A stretch of 64,000 nucleotides of DNA. Source: JTS-RE37 sp041744575 (lineage in GTDB: Bacteria > Bacteroidota > Bacteroidia > Flavobacteriales > Flavobacteriaceae). The stretch lies in assembly GCA_041744575.1 (NCBI GenBank), contig JBGTKP010000024.1, forward strand, positions 46,039-110,038, in the 5' to 3' direction. Under the pieces are notes generated by a model, which was given only the letters and a program-made list of their open reading frames with translations, was not told where the DNA came from and did not search any database. Made by a program: the position numbers and the translations under genes. The first letter of the stretch is position 1, and each line of letters starts with the position of its first letter. Positions 46,319-55,261 of the stretch are shown in pieces.

Positions 46319-47083
46319 TTACAACCCCCGTTTCTGCAGCCAGTCGTAAAGGATGGTATTGAATTGGTTGGGATGTTCCATCATGGGCGCATGTCCGCAT
46401 TCATCAATCCAGAAGAGGTCCGAATCAGGCAATAAATCGTGGAATTCCGTAGCTACGTTTGGCGGAGTTACGTTATCATTCTTACCCCAGATGATACAGG
46501 TTGGCGTTCTCATTTTTGGAAGGTCTCTGGACATATTGTGGCGAATGGCACTTTTGGCAATTGCCAGCGTCTTGACCAATTTTCGTCGGTCATTGACCGT
46601 GGCAAATACTTCATCCACAATTTCCTTCGTAGCCACCTCCGGATTGTAAAATACGTCCTGGGCCTTTTTCTTTATAAATTCGTAATCACCTCTTTTGGGA
46701 TAGCCATCTCCCATGGCGCTTTCATATAGTCCTGAACTGCCTGTGATCACGAGGGCCTTGACCATGGACGGATACATTTTGGTGTGTAAGAGACCGATAT
46801 GGCCTCCCAGAGAATTTCCAAGGAGAATGACATCTTTCAAACCCTTGAACTCAATAAATCTCTCAAGGAATTTGGCGAAGCTTTTTACATTGGTCCGCAG
46901 CATAGGCATCCCGTAAATCGGCAGTTCCGGGACGAGCACCTGATACCCCTTTTCAGGAAAATAATCGGTTACACCCTCAAAGTTGCTCAGTCCCCCCATC
47001 AGGCCGTGAAGAATAATCATCGGACTGCCTGAGCCTGCTTCGATATACCGGTACTTTCCCTCAGTGAATAATTTTTGTTCCAT
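46319..47083 (-). CDS. Alpha/beta hydrolase
   Basis: A 254-residue alpha/beta-hydrolase with nucleophile Ser91 in GNSLGG, oxyanion region HGLMGG near 26, and a late catalytic histidine in CGHAPMMEHP. Substrate is not predictable; it may be an esterase or C-C hydrolase. It diverges from the mraZ promoter region and precedes engB on the same strand. Confidence 0.85.
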   Translation of the reverse strand: MEQKLFTEGKYRYIEAGSGSPMIILHGLMGGLSNFEGVTDYFPEKGYQVLVPELPIYGMPMLRTNVKSFAKFLERFIEFKGLKDVILLGNSLGGHIGLLHTKMYPSMVKALVITGSSGLYESAMGDGYPKRGDYEFIKKKAQDVFYNPEVATKEIVDEVFATVNDRRKLVKTLAIAKSAIRHNMSRDLPKMRTPTCIIWGKNDNVTPPNVATEFHDLLPDSDLFWIDECGHAPMMEHPNQFNTILYDWLQKRGL

Positions 47084-47279
47084 TAAAGAAAGCTTCTGCT
47101 ATCAGTTGGCAAATATAGACATTTAAGGCTTATACCCGTACCTTTGACCAAATTGCACTTACACCCGGAATACCTGAGAACGGGAGAAATGAAGGATTTT
47201 CCCACCCGCATTCCAAATGCTGTTTCCCTACAAATTCAGCAGCAACTCCTCCCGGCCGGCCCACATAAAATCCATTAAA

Positions 47280-47309
47280 GTGGTAAATTGTGGTAATTTG
47301 TGGTAATAA
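47280..47309 (+). promoter_or_regulatory. Probable MraZ operator: three GTGGT repeats, 10-bp period
   Basis: GTGGTAAATT, GTGGTAATTT and GTGGTAATAA follow one another at 47280, 47290 and 47300 with exactly 10-base spacing. Known MraZ proteins bind triple direct repeats with a TGGGN core and 5-base gaps, that is a 10-base period, before their own gene. The first gene downstream is mraZ. A -7 element TATATTTG sits at 47316-47323, so bound MraZ would overlap the promoter. The rest of the 270-base gap shows nothing else. Confidence 0.8.
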
Positions 47310-47315
47310 ATTCTA

Positions 47316-47323
47316 TATATTTG
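47316..47323 (+). promoter_or_regulatory. -7 element of the dcw cluster
   Basis: TATATTTG matches TAnnTTTG, 31 bases before the mraZ start and directly after the triple repeat. A -33 TTG at the usual distance is not evident. Confidence 0.5.
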
Positions 47324-47353
47324 AGTTTATATACCCAAACAGATTTCTCCTAG

Positions 47354-47818
47354 GTGATAAGTTTTATAGGAACATACGAATGCAAGGCTGATACCAAAGG
47401 CAGGGTCATGATTCCCGTTACCTTAAAAAATCAAATGGCGCCGGTCCTGAACAAAGGATTTGTGATCAAGAGATCGGTATTCCAGCCATGTCTTGAACTG
47501 TATCCTATGGACGAGTGGAATCATCTGATGGAGAAAATGAACAGGAAGAACAGATTCAAAAAAAAGAACAACGACTTTATCCGCAGATTTTCAGCAGGAG
47601 TGAAGCCGGTGGAGATCGATGGGACAGGCAGGTTGTTGATCCCTAAAAATCTTATGGCGATCGCAGGAATAGATAAAGATGTTGTGTTGAGCTCAGCGAT
47701 CAATATCATTGAGATCTGGGACAAGGACCAGTATGAGAAGGTGCTTGATGAGACTACCGTAAATTTTGCGGAACTCGCCGAAGAAGTGATGGGCGATGAC
47801 GGGGATGAACTATCATAA
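47354..47818 (+). CDS. mraZ: Transcriptional regulator MraZ
   Basis: A 154-residue AbrB-like regulator built of two repeats, GTYECKADTKGRVMIPVTLKNQM near 5 and KPVEIDGTGRLLIPKNLMAIAG near 87, each with a swapped-hairpin DNA-binding motif. MraZ generally represses its own dcw operon. Start is GTG at 47354. Its last codons overlap rsmH. The triple repeat just upstream is its likely binding site. Confidence 0.94.
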   Translation: MISFIGTYECKADTKGRVMIPVTLKNQMAPVLNKGFVIKRSVFQPCLELYPMDEWNHLMEKMNRKNRFKKKNNDFIRRFSAGVKPVEIDGTGRLLIPKNLMAIAGIDKDVVLSSAINIIEIWDKDQYEKVLDETTVNFAELAEEVMGDDGDELS

Positions 47819-48701
47819 TCCGGTCTTGCTTTCGGCTGCGGTAGATGGTCTCGGTATGCATGAAAAAGGGGTGTATGTCGATGTGACTTTCGGAGGCGGA
47901 GGACACTCCAGGGAGATCCTCAGACGGCTTGGAAAACAAGGCAGGCTCGTCGCCTTTGATCAGGATGAGGATGCGCTTGAAAACGTGATCGAGGATGACC
48001 GATTCCTGCTGATTAATGAAAATTTCAGGTACATCAGTCAATTTTTAAAGTTCTATGGCATTCGGAAAGTAGACGGTATCCTTGCAGATTTTGGCGTATC
48101 ATCTCATCAGTTTGACATTGCGGAGAGGGGTTTTTCGACCCGGTTTGAGGCAGGTCTGGATATGCGGATGAGCAAGAGGAACAGTAACTCGGCGAACAAG
48201 GTGGTCAATGAATACCCCTTCGAAAAGTTACAAAAAGTGCTGGCTGAATACGGTGAGTTAAGAAATGCTTCCGCCATGGCCAGAAGCATTATCACGCAAC
48301 GGGAAAAAGTGCCGGTCAGAACCACCTTGCAACTCAGGGAAGCGCTTGCGCCACATTTGCCAAAGAACAGGGAACACAAAGTTTTGGCGCAGGTGTATCA
48401 GGCGATACGGATTGAAGTGAATCAGGAGATCAGTGCCATAGAGGAATTTTTAGTGCAAACCCCGGAGTTGCTGGAACAGGGAGGCAGGTTGAGTGTTATC
48501 AGTTACCATTCCCTGGAAGACAGGCTGGTCAAAAGATTTATCCGCTCCGGCGAATTTGAAGGAGAACCGCAGCGGGATTTTTACGGAAATATACTGGTGC
48601 CATTCAAAAAAATAAGTGGCCTGATCACTCCTTCTTCCGGGGAAATTGCGGCCAACAACAGGGCACGAAGTGCCAGGCTGAGAATAGCGGAACGGCTTTG
48701 A
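47796..48701 (+). CDS. rsmH: 16S rRNA (cytosine1402-N4)-methyltransferase
   Basis: RsmH (MraW) methylates C1402 of 16S rRNA using SAM. The 301-residue protein has YHNPVLLSAAVDGL, VDVTFGGGGHSREIL near 28, DFGVSSHQFDIAERGFS near 98 and SYHSLEDRLVKRF near 237. Translation may start at ATG 47796 or at ATG 47805; both overlap mraZ by under 25 bases. Confidence 0.95.
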   Translation: MTGMNYHNPVLLSAAVDGLGMHEKGVYVDVTFGGGGHSREILRRLGKQGRLVAFDQDEDALENVIEDDRFLLINENFRYISQFLKFYGIRKVDGILADFGVSSHQFDIAERGFSTRFEAGLDMRMSKRNSNSANKVVNEYPFEKLQKVLAEYGELRNASAMARSIITQREKVPVRTTLQLREALAPHLPKNREHKVLAQVYQAIRIEVNQEISAIEEFLVQTPELLEQGGRLSVISYHSLEDRLVKRFIRSGEFEGEPQRDFYGNILVPFKKISGLITPSSGEIAANNRARSARLRIAERL

Positions 48702-48743
48702 AGCGTCTCGTATGCTTGCGGTAAATACAGATTAATAACCAAC

Positions 48744-49076
48744 TTGACCAACATGATGCGGAATGGTTTTTTGGACATTCTTAAAGGTAAATTTCTGGTG
48801 AGCGGGGATGCTCCCAAAAATTGGCTCTTTATCATTTTTATTTCCTTTCTGGCCACTGTAATGATTGCAAGTTCTCACAGTGCTGACCGCAAAGTACATG
48901 CCATTGCAGCTTTAAATGAAGAAGTAAAGGAGTTGCGAAGTGAGTTCGTCGATATGCGGTCAGATCTTCAGCGCCTCAAACTGGAATCCAAAATCACCGA
49001 AGTGTTGGAGCAGGAGGATTTATACCCTTCGGAGATTCCCCCGAAAAAGATCAAAGTAAAATCAATTCCCAGGTAA
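48744..49076 (+). CDS. FtsL-like cell division protein
   Basis: A 110-residue single-pass membrane protein: cytoplasmic about 30 residues, a membrane segment WLFIIFISFLATVMIASSH near 26-45, then a coiled-coil-prone part (LNEEVKELRSEFVDMRSDLQRLKLESK). This layout and the position between rsmH and the division transpeptidase are those of FtsL, which joins FtsB and FtsQ at the septum. Sequence conservation of FtsL is weak, so the name rests on topology and context. Confidence 0.8.
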   Translation: MTNMMRNGFLDILKGKFLVSGDAPKNWLFIIFISFLATVMIASSHSADRKVHAIAALNEEVKELRSEFVDMRSDLQRLKLESKITEVLEQEDLYPSEIPPKKIKVKSIPR

Positions 49077-51083
49077 GTGGCTATCACAGAGAAAACCATA
49101 TTGAAAAGACTGTACTTCGTAGCCGGATGCCTGTTCCTTTTTGCTATAGCGGTCATGGTTAAACTGGTTAGCATTCAGATGATCCACGGGGAGGAATACA
49201 GGTCACTTGCCCTGCAGCGTACCGAAAAGATGTTTACCATTGCGCCCAACCGTGGGAATCTGTATTCAGAAGATGGAAGTCTGCTGGCGACATCCGTATC
49301 CCGATACACTATTCGGTTTGATGCGGTTACGGTGAAGAACAGCGATTTTGAAAAACAGGTAAAAGACCTGTCAGCCGCGCTCGGAACCCTTCTGGACAAG
49401 CCTGCTTCCCATTATGAACAACTTCTTCGAAAGGCGAAGATCAATAAAAACCGTTACACCCTTGTTGCCAGGAATCTGGATTATTCGGATTACATGAGGC
49501 TTAGGGAATTTCCCCTTTTTAAACTGGGACCCTATAAGGGAGGAATTATTGTGGAACAAAAAACAGCGCGCGAGCATCCTTTGGGTAAAATAGCCGAGCG
49601 CAGTGTCGGGTACGAGAGATTTGATGAACACGGATATGCCACCCGTGTGGGTCTTGAAGGGGCTTTCGGCCAATATCTCCGGGGAACCGAAGGGAAACGC
49701 CTGAAACAAAAGATCGCCCAGGGCGAATGGAAACCTCTCGGCTTTGACAATATTGTCGAACCCAAAGATGGTTATGATGTTATATCAACCATAGATATTA
49801 ATATACAGGATATAGCCCACCATGGGCTGCTTGCACAACTGGAAAAATACAAGGCAGACCATGGCTGCGTCATTGTCATGGAAACCAGGACAGGGGAAAT
49901 AAAAGCGATTTCCAATCTGGGCAGGACAGAGAACGGAAAATACTATGAACGACTGAATTATGCCATCGGGGAATCGCATGAACCGGGTTCCACATTTAAA
50001 CTTATGTCACTGATCGCCGCCCTCGAAGACAAGGTAGTTGATACCAGTACTACCATTGACACGGGCAAAGGGACCTGGCGGATCTACGACAGGATCGTGC
50101 GGGATTCCAAACATGGAGGTTATGGGAAAGTATCGGTTGCAAAGGCCTTTGAAGTATCCTCCAATACCGCTTTTGCACAAATGATCCACAACGGCTACAA
50201 GAATAAACCGGCAGCCTTTGTCAACCGGCTAATGACCATGGGGCTTCACAAAGAGCTTGGATTGCCCATTAAAGGCGAAGGAAAACCCGTCCTGAGGTAC
50301 CCGGGTGATCCCGGATGGTCCGGAGTGTCACTTGCGTGGATGTCTCATGGTTACGAAGTGTCTCTGACGCCGCTGCAAACGCTTGCTTTCTATAATGCGA
50401 TTGCCAATGACGGTGAAATGTTGCGACCCAGACTGATCAGGGAGGTAAGGGAATGGGATAAAACCATTCAGAAATTTGAAAAGGAGGTCATTGATCCGGC
50501 CATCTGCTCTAAAAAAACGGTGGCTAAAATGCAAAAAATGCTCGCCGATGTTATTATAAAGGAACACGGGACAGGCCACCGATTGTATTCTCCCAATTTT
50601 TCGATGGCAGGAAAAACTGGTACGGCACAAAAGAATTACGTATCCAAAGACCCGGATAAGCTCAAATACATTTCCACCTTTGCCGGTTATTTTCCGGCGG
50701 ATGACCCTAAATATTCATGTATTGTGGTCATTCATGAACCTGACAAAAGCGTAGGGTATTACGGAGCTGATGTTTCCGGCCCTGTATTCAAATCCATCGC
50801 CCAGAAAATATACGCCAACAATCCACTTATTGATGAGGTGGATGCAATGGTGATGGAGAATCCCAGAACGGACAGCGACTATGAACGGTTCTATACAGAG
50901 GCGAAGAAGTCCTACAGCACGGTCCCTGATGTTAAGGGGATGAGTGGTATGGATGCGATTTCCATTCTTGAAAATTTAGGGCTTTCCGTGGAGGTAAAGG
51001 GCAACGGAAAAGTAAAAAGGCAATCTGTTGCCAAAGGCACTGGTATTACAAAAGGTAAGAAAATTGTCCTGGATCTTTCATGA
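49077..51083 (+). CDS. ftsI: Division penicillin-binding protein with PASTA domain
   Basis: A 668-residue class B PBP that cross-links septal peptidoglycan. After one membrane helix near 15-33 comes the dimerisation domain, then the transpeptidase with Ser305-Thr-Phe-Lys308, SxN at 361-363, and Lys513-Thr-Gly. About residue 610 to the end is a PASTA repeat (VPDVKGMSGMDAISILENLG). The start GTG at 49077 follows the FtsL stop codon directly. The PASTA tail is like SpoVD-type division PBPs and absent from enterobacterial FtsI. It overlaps murE by four bases. Confidence 0.93.
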   Translation: MAITEKTILKRLYFVAGCLFLFAIAVMVKLVSIQMIHGEEYRSLALQRTEKMFTIAPNRGNLYSEDGSLLATSVSRYTIRFDAVTVKNSDFEKQVKDLSAALGTLLDKPASHYEQLLRKAKINKNRYTLVARNLDYSDYMRLREFPLFKLGPYKGGIIVEQKTAREHPLGKIAERSVGYERFDEHGYATRVGLEGAFGQYLRGTEGKRLKQKIAQGEWKPLGFDNIVEPKDGYDVISTIDINIQDIAHHGLLAQLEKYKADHGCVIVMETRTGEIKAISNLGRTENGKYYERLNYAIGESHEPGSTFKLMSLIAALEDKVVDTSTTIDTGKGTWRIYDRIVRDSKHGGYGKVSVAKAFEVSSNTAFAQMIHNGYKNKPAAFVNRLMTMGLHKELGLPIKGEGKPVLRYPGDPGWSGVSLAWMSHGYEVSLTPLQTLAFYNAIANDGEMLRPRLIREVREWDKTIQKFEKEVIDPAICSKKTVAKMQKMLADVIIKEHGTGHRLYSPNFSMAGKTGTAQKNYVSKDPDKLKYISTFAGYFPADDPKYSCIVVIHEPDKSVGYYGADVSGPVFKSIAQKIYANNPLIDEVDAMVMENPRTDSDYERFYTEAKKSYSTVPDVKGMSGMDAISILENLGLSVEVKGNGKVKRQSVAKGTGITKGKKIVLDLS

Positions 51084-52543
51084 AGTCACTAAAAGACATA
51101 TTGTACGGGGTAGGGCTTACAGCAGTCAGCGGACCGACCGCCATTTCAGTCAACGCCATTTGCTTTGATTCCAGAAAGGTTGGCCAAGACGATGTCTTTG
51201 TTGCCATCAGGGGCACCGTGGCAGATGGCAATCAGTTTATTGAAAAAGCGATTACTGCCGGCGCCAATACTATTGTACTTGAAGCACTTCCTGAAAAAAT
51301 AAAGGATAATATCACTTACGTAGAAGTGAGTGATACGCACAAGGCTCTTGCCATTATGGCTGCCAATTTTTATGACAATCCGAGCAGGAACCTCAAACTG
51401 GTCGGAGTGACCGGTACCAATGGGAAGACGACGGTTAGCAGTTTGTTGTACGATCTTTTTAAAATGGCAGGTTACAAAGTCGGGTTGCTCTCGACCATCC
51501 GGATCATGGTGGATGAAACGGCCTATCCCACAAGCCATACCACCCCTGATGCCCTTGTCATCAACCGACACCTCCAACTGATGAACCAGGAGGGGGTAGA
51601 ATTTTGTTTTATGGAAGTCAGTTCACACGGCATCCATCAGAAAAGGACAGAAGGTCTTCGCTTTGAAGGAGCCATTTTCACGAATCTGACTCATGACCAT
51701 CTGGACTATCATCCCTCTTTTGCGGACTATAGGGATACCAAGAAGAAATTGTTTGATGATCTTCCTAAAAATGCCTTTGCTCTGGCCAATATAGATGATA
51801 AAAATGGCTTGCTGATGCTCCAGAATACCAAGGCAAGGAAATTTACCTATGCCCTGAAATCCTATGCGGATTACAAAGCCACTATTCTGGAAAATCAATT
51901 CAACGGCCAGTTGCTCAAGATAGGGGAGAACGAATTATGGACCAGGCTTATAGGACATTTTAATGCCTACAATATCCTCGCGATTTACGCTGCTGCGGAT
52001 CTGCTTGGTTTGGAACGGATAGAGATCCTGAAATTGCTGAGTGAGCTGAAAAATGTGGATGGCCGATTTCAGTATTTCATCTCGAAGGAAAAAATAACAG
52101 CTATTGTTGATTATGCCCATACGCCGGACGCTTTAAAAAATGTACTTGATACTATCAATGCATTGAGGACTGGAAATGAAAGCGTCATCACCATCGTGGG
52201 GTGTGGTGGTGATCGTGACAAGTCTAAACGTCCGGTAATGGGTCATATCGCATCGGAAATGAGTTCGAAGGTCATTTTTACCTCGGATAACCCCAGATCC
52301 GAAGTCCCTGAGGTGATAATCAGTGAGATGGAGGCAGGGGTGCAACCCCAGAATTTGACCAAGGTGATCTCTATTGAAAACAGAGAACAGGCCATAAAAA
52401 CAGCCTGTCAGCTTGCCAATGCGAATGATATTATTCTCGTCGCCGGTAAAGGCCATGAAACCTATCAGGAAGCGAGGGGTAAGCGGATTGATTTTGACGA
52501 TTTTAAAATTGTAAAGGAAGTATTGGAAGGCCTTAATAAATGA
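51080..52543 (+). CDS. murE: UDP-MurNAc-L-Ala-D-Glu:meso-DAP ligase
   Basis: MurE adds the third peptide residue to the muropeptide precursor. The 487-residue enzyme has the ATP loop GVTGTNGKTTVSS near 110, FMEVSSHG with the conserved histidine, and SDNPRSE near 394. The DNPR tetrad is the mark of meso-diaminopimelate specificity, so this organism should have DAP-type peptidoglycan. Start overlaps the PBP stop codon (ATGA). Confidence 0.96.
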   Translation: MKSLKDILYGVGLTAVSGPTAISVNAICFDSRKVGQDDVFVAIRGTVADGNQFIEKAITAGANTIVLEALPEKIKDNITYVEVSDTHKALAIMAANFYDNPSRNLKLVGVTGTNGKTTVSSLLYDLFKMAGYKVGLLSTIRIMVDETAYPTSHTTPDALVINRHLQLMNQEGVEFCFMEVSSHGIHQKRTEGLRFEGAIFTNLTHDHLDYHPSFADYRDTKKKLFDDLPKNAFALANIDDKNGLLMLQNTKARKFTYALKSYADYKATILENQFNGQLLKIGENELWTRLIGHFNAYNILAIYAAADLLGLERIEILKLLSELKNVDGRFQYFISKEKITAIVDYAHTPDALKNVLDTINALRTGNESVITIVGCGGDRDKSKRPVMGHIASEMSSKVIFTSDNPRSEVPEVIISEMEAGVQPQNLTKVISIENREQAIKTACQLANANDIILVAGKGHETYQEARGKRIDFDDFKIVKEVLEGLNK

Positions 52544-52602
52544 AATGACATGAAGTGCCATCTGAAGAACAAACATAATAGTACTATTTAGGAGCCAAGC
52601 GT

Positions 52603-53823
52603 ATGTTGTATTACCTTTTCGACTATCTGGAAAAACAATACCAGTTCCCCGGGGCGACGCTTTTCGGATTCCTTACGTTTCGGGCGGCCATGGCCGTGTT
52701 GTTTTCCCTGATCCTGGCTACCGCTTTCGGGAAGAAGGTCATCCTGTTTCTTCGACGCAAACAGATTGGGGAGTCCATCCGTGATCTGGGACTGGAAGGA
52801 CAGGAGCAGAAAAAGGGCACCCCTACCATGGGAGGTCTTATCATCATCATCTCCACCCTGATTCCGGTACTCCTATTCGCGAGGCTCGATAACATATATA
52901 TCCTCCTGCTGATCGGTACTACCCTCTGGATGGGGATCATCGGCTTCTGCGATGATTACATTAAGGTTTTCAAAAAGAATAAAAAAGGACTGAAAGGCCG
53001 CTTCAAGGTCTTAGGGCAGCTTGTGCTGGGATTGATGGTTGGGGCCACTATCTATTTTCATCCGGATGTGACCATGAAGGAGAAAAACGGCACCGCCATC
53101 ACCGAACAGTATACCGTAGTGGAGGTGGAGGGAAAGGAAGTCAAGGCGATAAAAACGAATGTTCCATTCTTTAAGAACAATGACCTTGATTACACCAGCC
53201 TTATCTCCTGGATGGGAGACAATGCAAATCATTATGCCTGGTTGCTATTTATACCCATCGTCATCTTTATCATCACTGCCGTATCCAACGGAGCCAACCT
53301 TACGGATGGTATTGACGGGCTCGCTGCGGGAACCTCCGCCATCATTGTGCTTACCCTCGGCATTTTTGCATGGGTATCCGGAAATGTCATTTTTTCGGAT
53401 TACCTGGATATTTTCTTTATCCCCAGGGCAGAGGAGCTCATAGTTTTCACAGCGGCCTTTGTAGGAGCCCTGGTGGGTTTTCTCTGGTACAACGCCTATC
53501 CTGCCCAGGTCTTTATGGGCGATACAGGAAGTTTGACCATTGGTGGTGTCATAGCCGTGATTGCCATCATAGTCCGAAAGGAATTGCTCATTCCCCTTTT
53601 ATGCGGGATCTTTTTTGCGGAGTCGATCTCGGTCATGATACAGGTGAGTTACTTTAAATATACACGAAAAAAATTCGGGGAAGGAAGAAGGATTTTTTTA
53701 ATGTCTCCGCTGCATCATCACTATCAGAAGAAAGGTTACCATGAAAGCAAGATCGTCACCAGGTTCTGGATCATAGGTATTTTCCTGGCCATATTAACCA
53801 TTGTAACCTTAAAAGTGCGATAG
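52603..53823 (+). CDS. mraY: Phospho-MurNAc-pentapeptide transferase
   Basis: MraY attaches the muropeptide to undecaprenyl phosphate, making lipid I. The 406-residue polytopic membrane protein has GTPTMGG near 73, the catalytic DDYIKVFKKNKKGL near 115, NLTDGIDGLAAG near 232 and GDTGSLTIGG near 306, plus HHHYQKKG near 372. An insert of about 35 mostly charged residues (about 150-190) between membrane helices is typical for Bacteroidetes. Confidence 0.97.
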   Translation: MLYYLFDYLEKQYQFPGATLFGFLTFRAAMAVLFSLILATAFGKKVILFLRRKQIGESIRDLGLEGQEQKKGTPTMGGLIIIISTLIPVLLFARLDNIYILLLIGTTLWMGIIGFCDDYIKVFKKNKKGLKGRFKVLGQLVLGLMVGATIYFHPDVTMKEKNGTAITEQYTVVEVEGKEVKAIKTNVPFFKNNDLDYTSLISWMGDNANHYAWLLFIPIVIFIITAVSNGANLTDGIDGLAAGTSAIIVLTLGIFAWVSGNVIFSDYLDIFFIPRAEELIVFTAAFVGALVGFLWYNAYPAQVFMGDTGSLTIGGVIAVIAIIVRKELLIPLLCGIFFAESISVMIQVSYFKYTRKKFGEGRRIFLMSPLHHHYQKKGYHESKIVTRFWIIGIFLAILTIVTLKVR

Positions 53824-53862
53824 GTGGCAGCCGGTTCAGGGAAGATCTCAACAGATGGGGAT

Positions 53863-55257
53863 ATGGGTAAAGAAAGTGCAAAAAAGAGGAGCGGTGAAAA
53901 AAAGGGTGATGTGTGGGGACCGGGATCAAGACTGGTCATTCTGGGTGGCGGAGAGAGCGGGGTAGGCACTGCCATCCTGGGGAAGAATAAGGGCTATGAG
54001 GTTTTTGTTTCGGACAAGGCCCTGATAAAAGATAAATATAAAGACGTTCTGACACAGTTTGAGATTGAATGGGAGGAAGGTGTGCATACGGAGGCGATGA
54101 TCATGAATGCCGGCGTGGTGATGAAAAGTCCGGGAATACCTGATAAGGCACCAATCGTGAGCCAGTTAAGGGAAGCAGGTATACCGGTGATTTCCGAGAT
54201 AGAATTTGCCTCGATGTATACCAATGCCACCCTTATTGCAATCACAGGAAGCAATGGCAAAACCACGACCACCCTTCTGACCCACCATATCCTTAAAAAC
54301 GGAGGCCTCAATGTGGGAATGGCGGGAAATATCGGTGACAGCTTTGCTCGGATGGTGGCCGAACAGCAATATGATTTCTATGTTTTGGAGATCAGTAGTT
54401 TTCAGCTGGATGGCATACGAAGTTTCGCCCCCCATATTGCCGTGCTAACCAATATTACTCCGGATCATCTGGACCGGTATGAATATCAGTTTGAACGCTA
54501 TGTGGCGTCCAAGTTCAGGATTGCGGAGAATCAGGGTAAACGGGATTATTTTATATATGACAGAGATGATCCCGTGCTTTCAGGGTGGCTTAAAGATCAT
54601 CCTGTTTCTTCCAGATTGATTCCCTTTTCCCTGGAAATGGAGGCGCAGGAAGGTGCGAGACTTACAAACAAAAGAATTGAAATTAACACAGATAATAAAA
54701 TTATAAGCATGACAGCGGATCACTTGGCACTTGAAGGAAAACACAATTTGAAGAACACCATGGCAGCTTCTACGGTCGCGAAGCTTGTCGGGATCCGCAA
54801 GGAAATCATACGTGAAAGTATACAGAATTTTCAGGGGGCACCACACCGTCTTGAAAAGGTTCTGAAAATACATCATGTACAATACATTAATGACTCTAAA
54901 GCGACCAATGTCAATGCTACATATTACGCGCTTGACAGCATGCATACTCCCACGGTGTGGATCGTAGGTGGCATTGATAAAGGGAATGACTACAAGGAAC
55001 TGATGCCGCTGGTCCGCGAAAAAGTAAAAGCCATCATCTGTCTTGGAATGGACAATTCAAGGATAAAGGATGCCTTTGGAAATGCAGTGGATCTTTTGGT
55101 AGAAACCTTCGCAATGAGTGAAGCGGTAAAAGTGGCTTACAAGATTGCAGAGCGGGGGGATACCGTCTTGCTTTCCCCGGCATGTGCAAGTTTCGATCTT
55201 TTCGAGAATTATGAAGATAGGGGCGATCAATTCAAGGCAGCAATAAAAAACCTTTAA
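53863..55257 (+). CDS. murD: UDP-MurNAc-L-alanine:D-glutamate ligase
   Basis: MurD adds D-Glu to UDP-MurNAc-L-Ala. The core starts at LVILGGGESGVG, with ATP loop ITGSNGKTTTTLL and ISSFQLDGIRSF further on. The start is uncertain: the frame is open from GTG 53824 immediately after mraY, the first ATG is 53863, and GTG 53911 lies nearest the core. With ATG 53863 the protein carries about 22 extra lysine-rich residues (GKESAKKRSGEKKGD), more than MurD normally has. The rest is standard. Confidence 0.93.
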   Translation: MGKESAKKRSGEKKGDVWGPGSRLVILGGGESGVGTAILGKNKGYEVFVSDKALIKDKYKDVLTQFEIEWEEGVHTEAMIMNAGVVMKSPGIPDKAPIVSQLREAGIPVISEIEFASMYTNATLIAITGSNGKTTTTLLTHHILKNGGLNVGMAGNIGDSFARMVAEQQYDFYVLEISSFQLDGIRSFAPHIAVLTNITPDHLDRYEYQFERYVASKFRIAENQGKRDYFIYDRDDPVLSGWLKDHPVSSRLIPFSLEMEAQEGARLTNKRIEINTDNKIISMTADHLALEGKHNLKNTMAASTVAKLVGIRKEIIRESIQNFQGAPHRLEKVLKIHHVQYINDSKATNVNATYYALDSMHTPTVWIVGGIDKGNDYKELMPLVREKVKAIICLGMDNSRIKDAFGNAVDLLVETFAMSEAVKVAYKIAERGDTVLLSPACASFDLFENYEDRGDQFKAAIKNL

Positions 55258-55261
55258 AATA

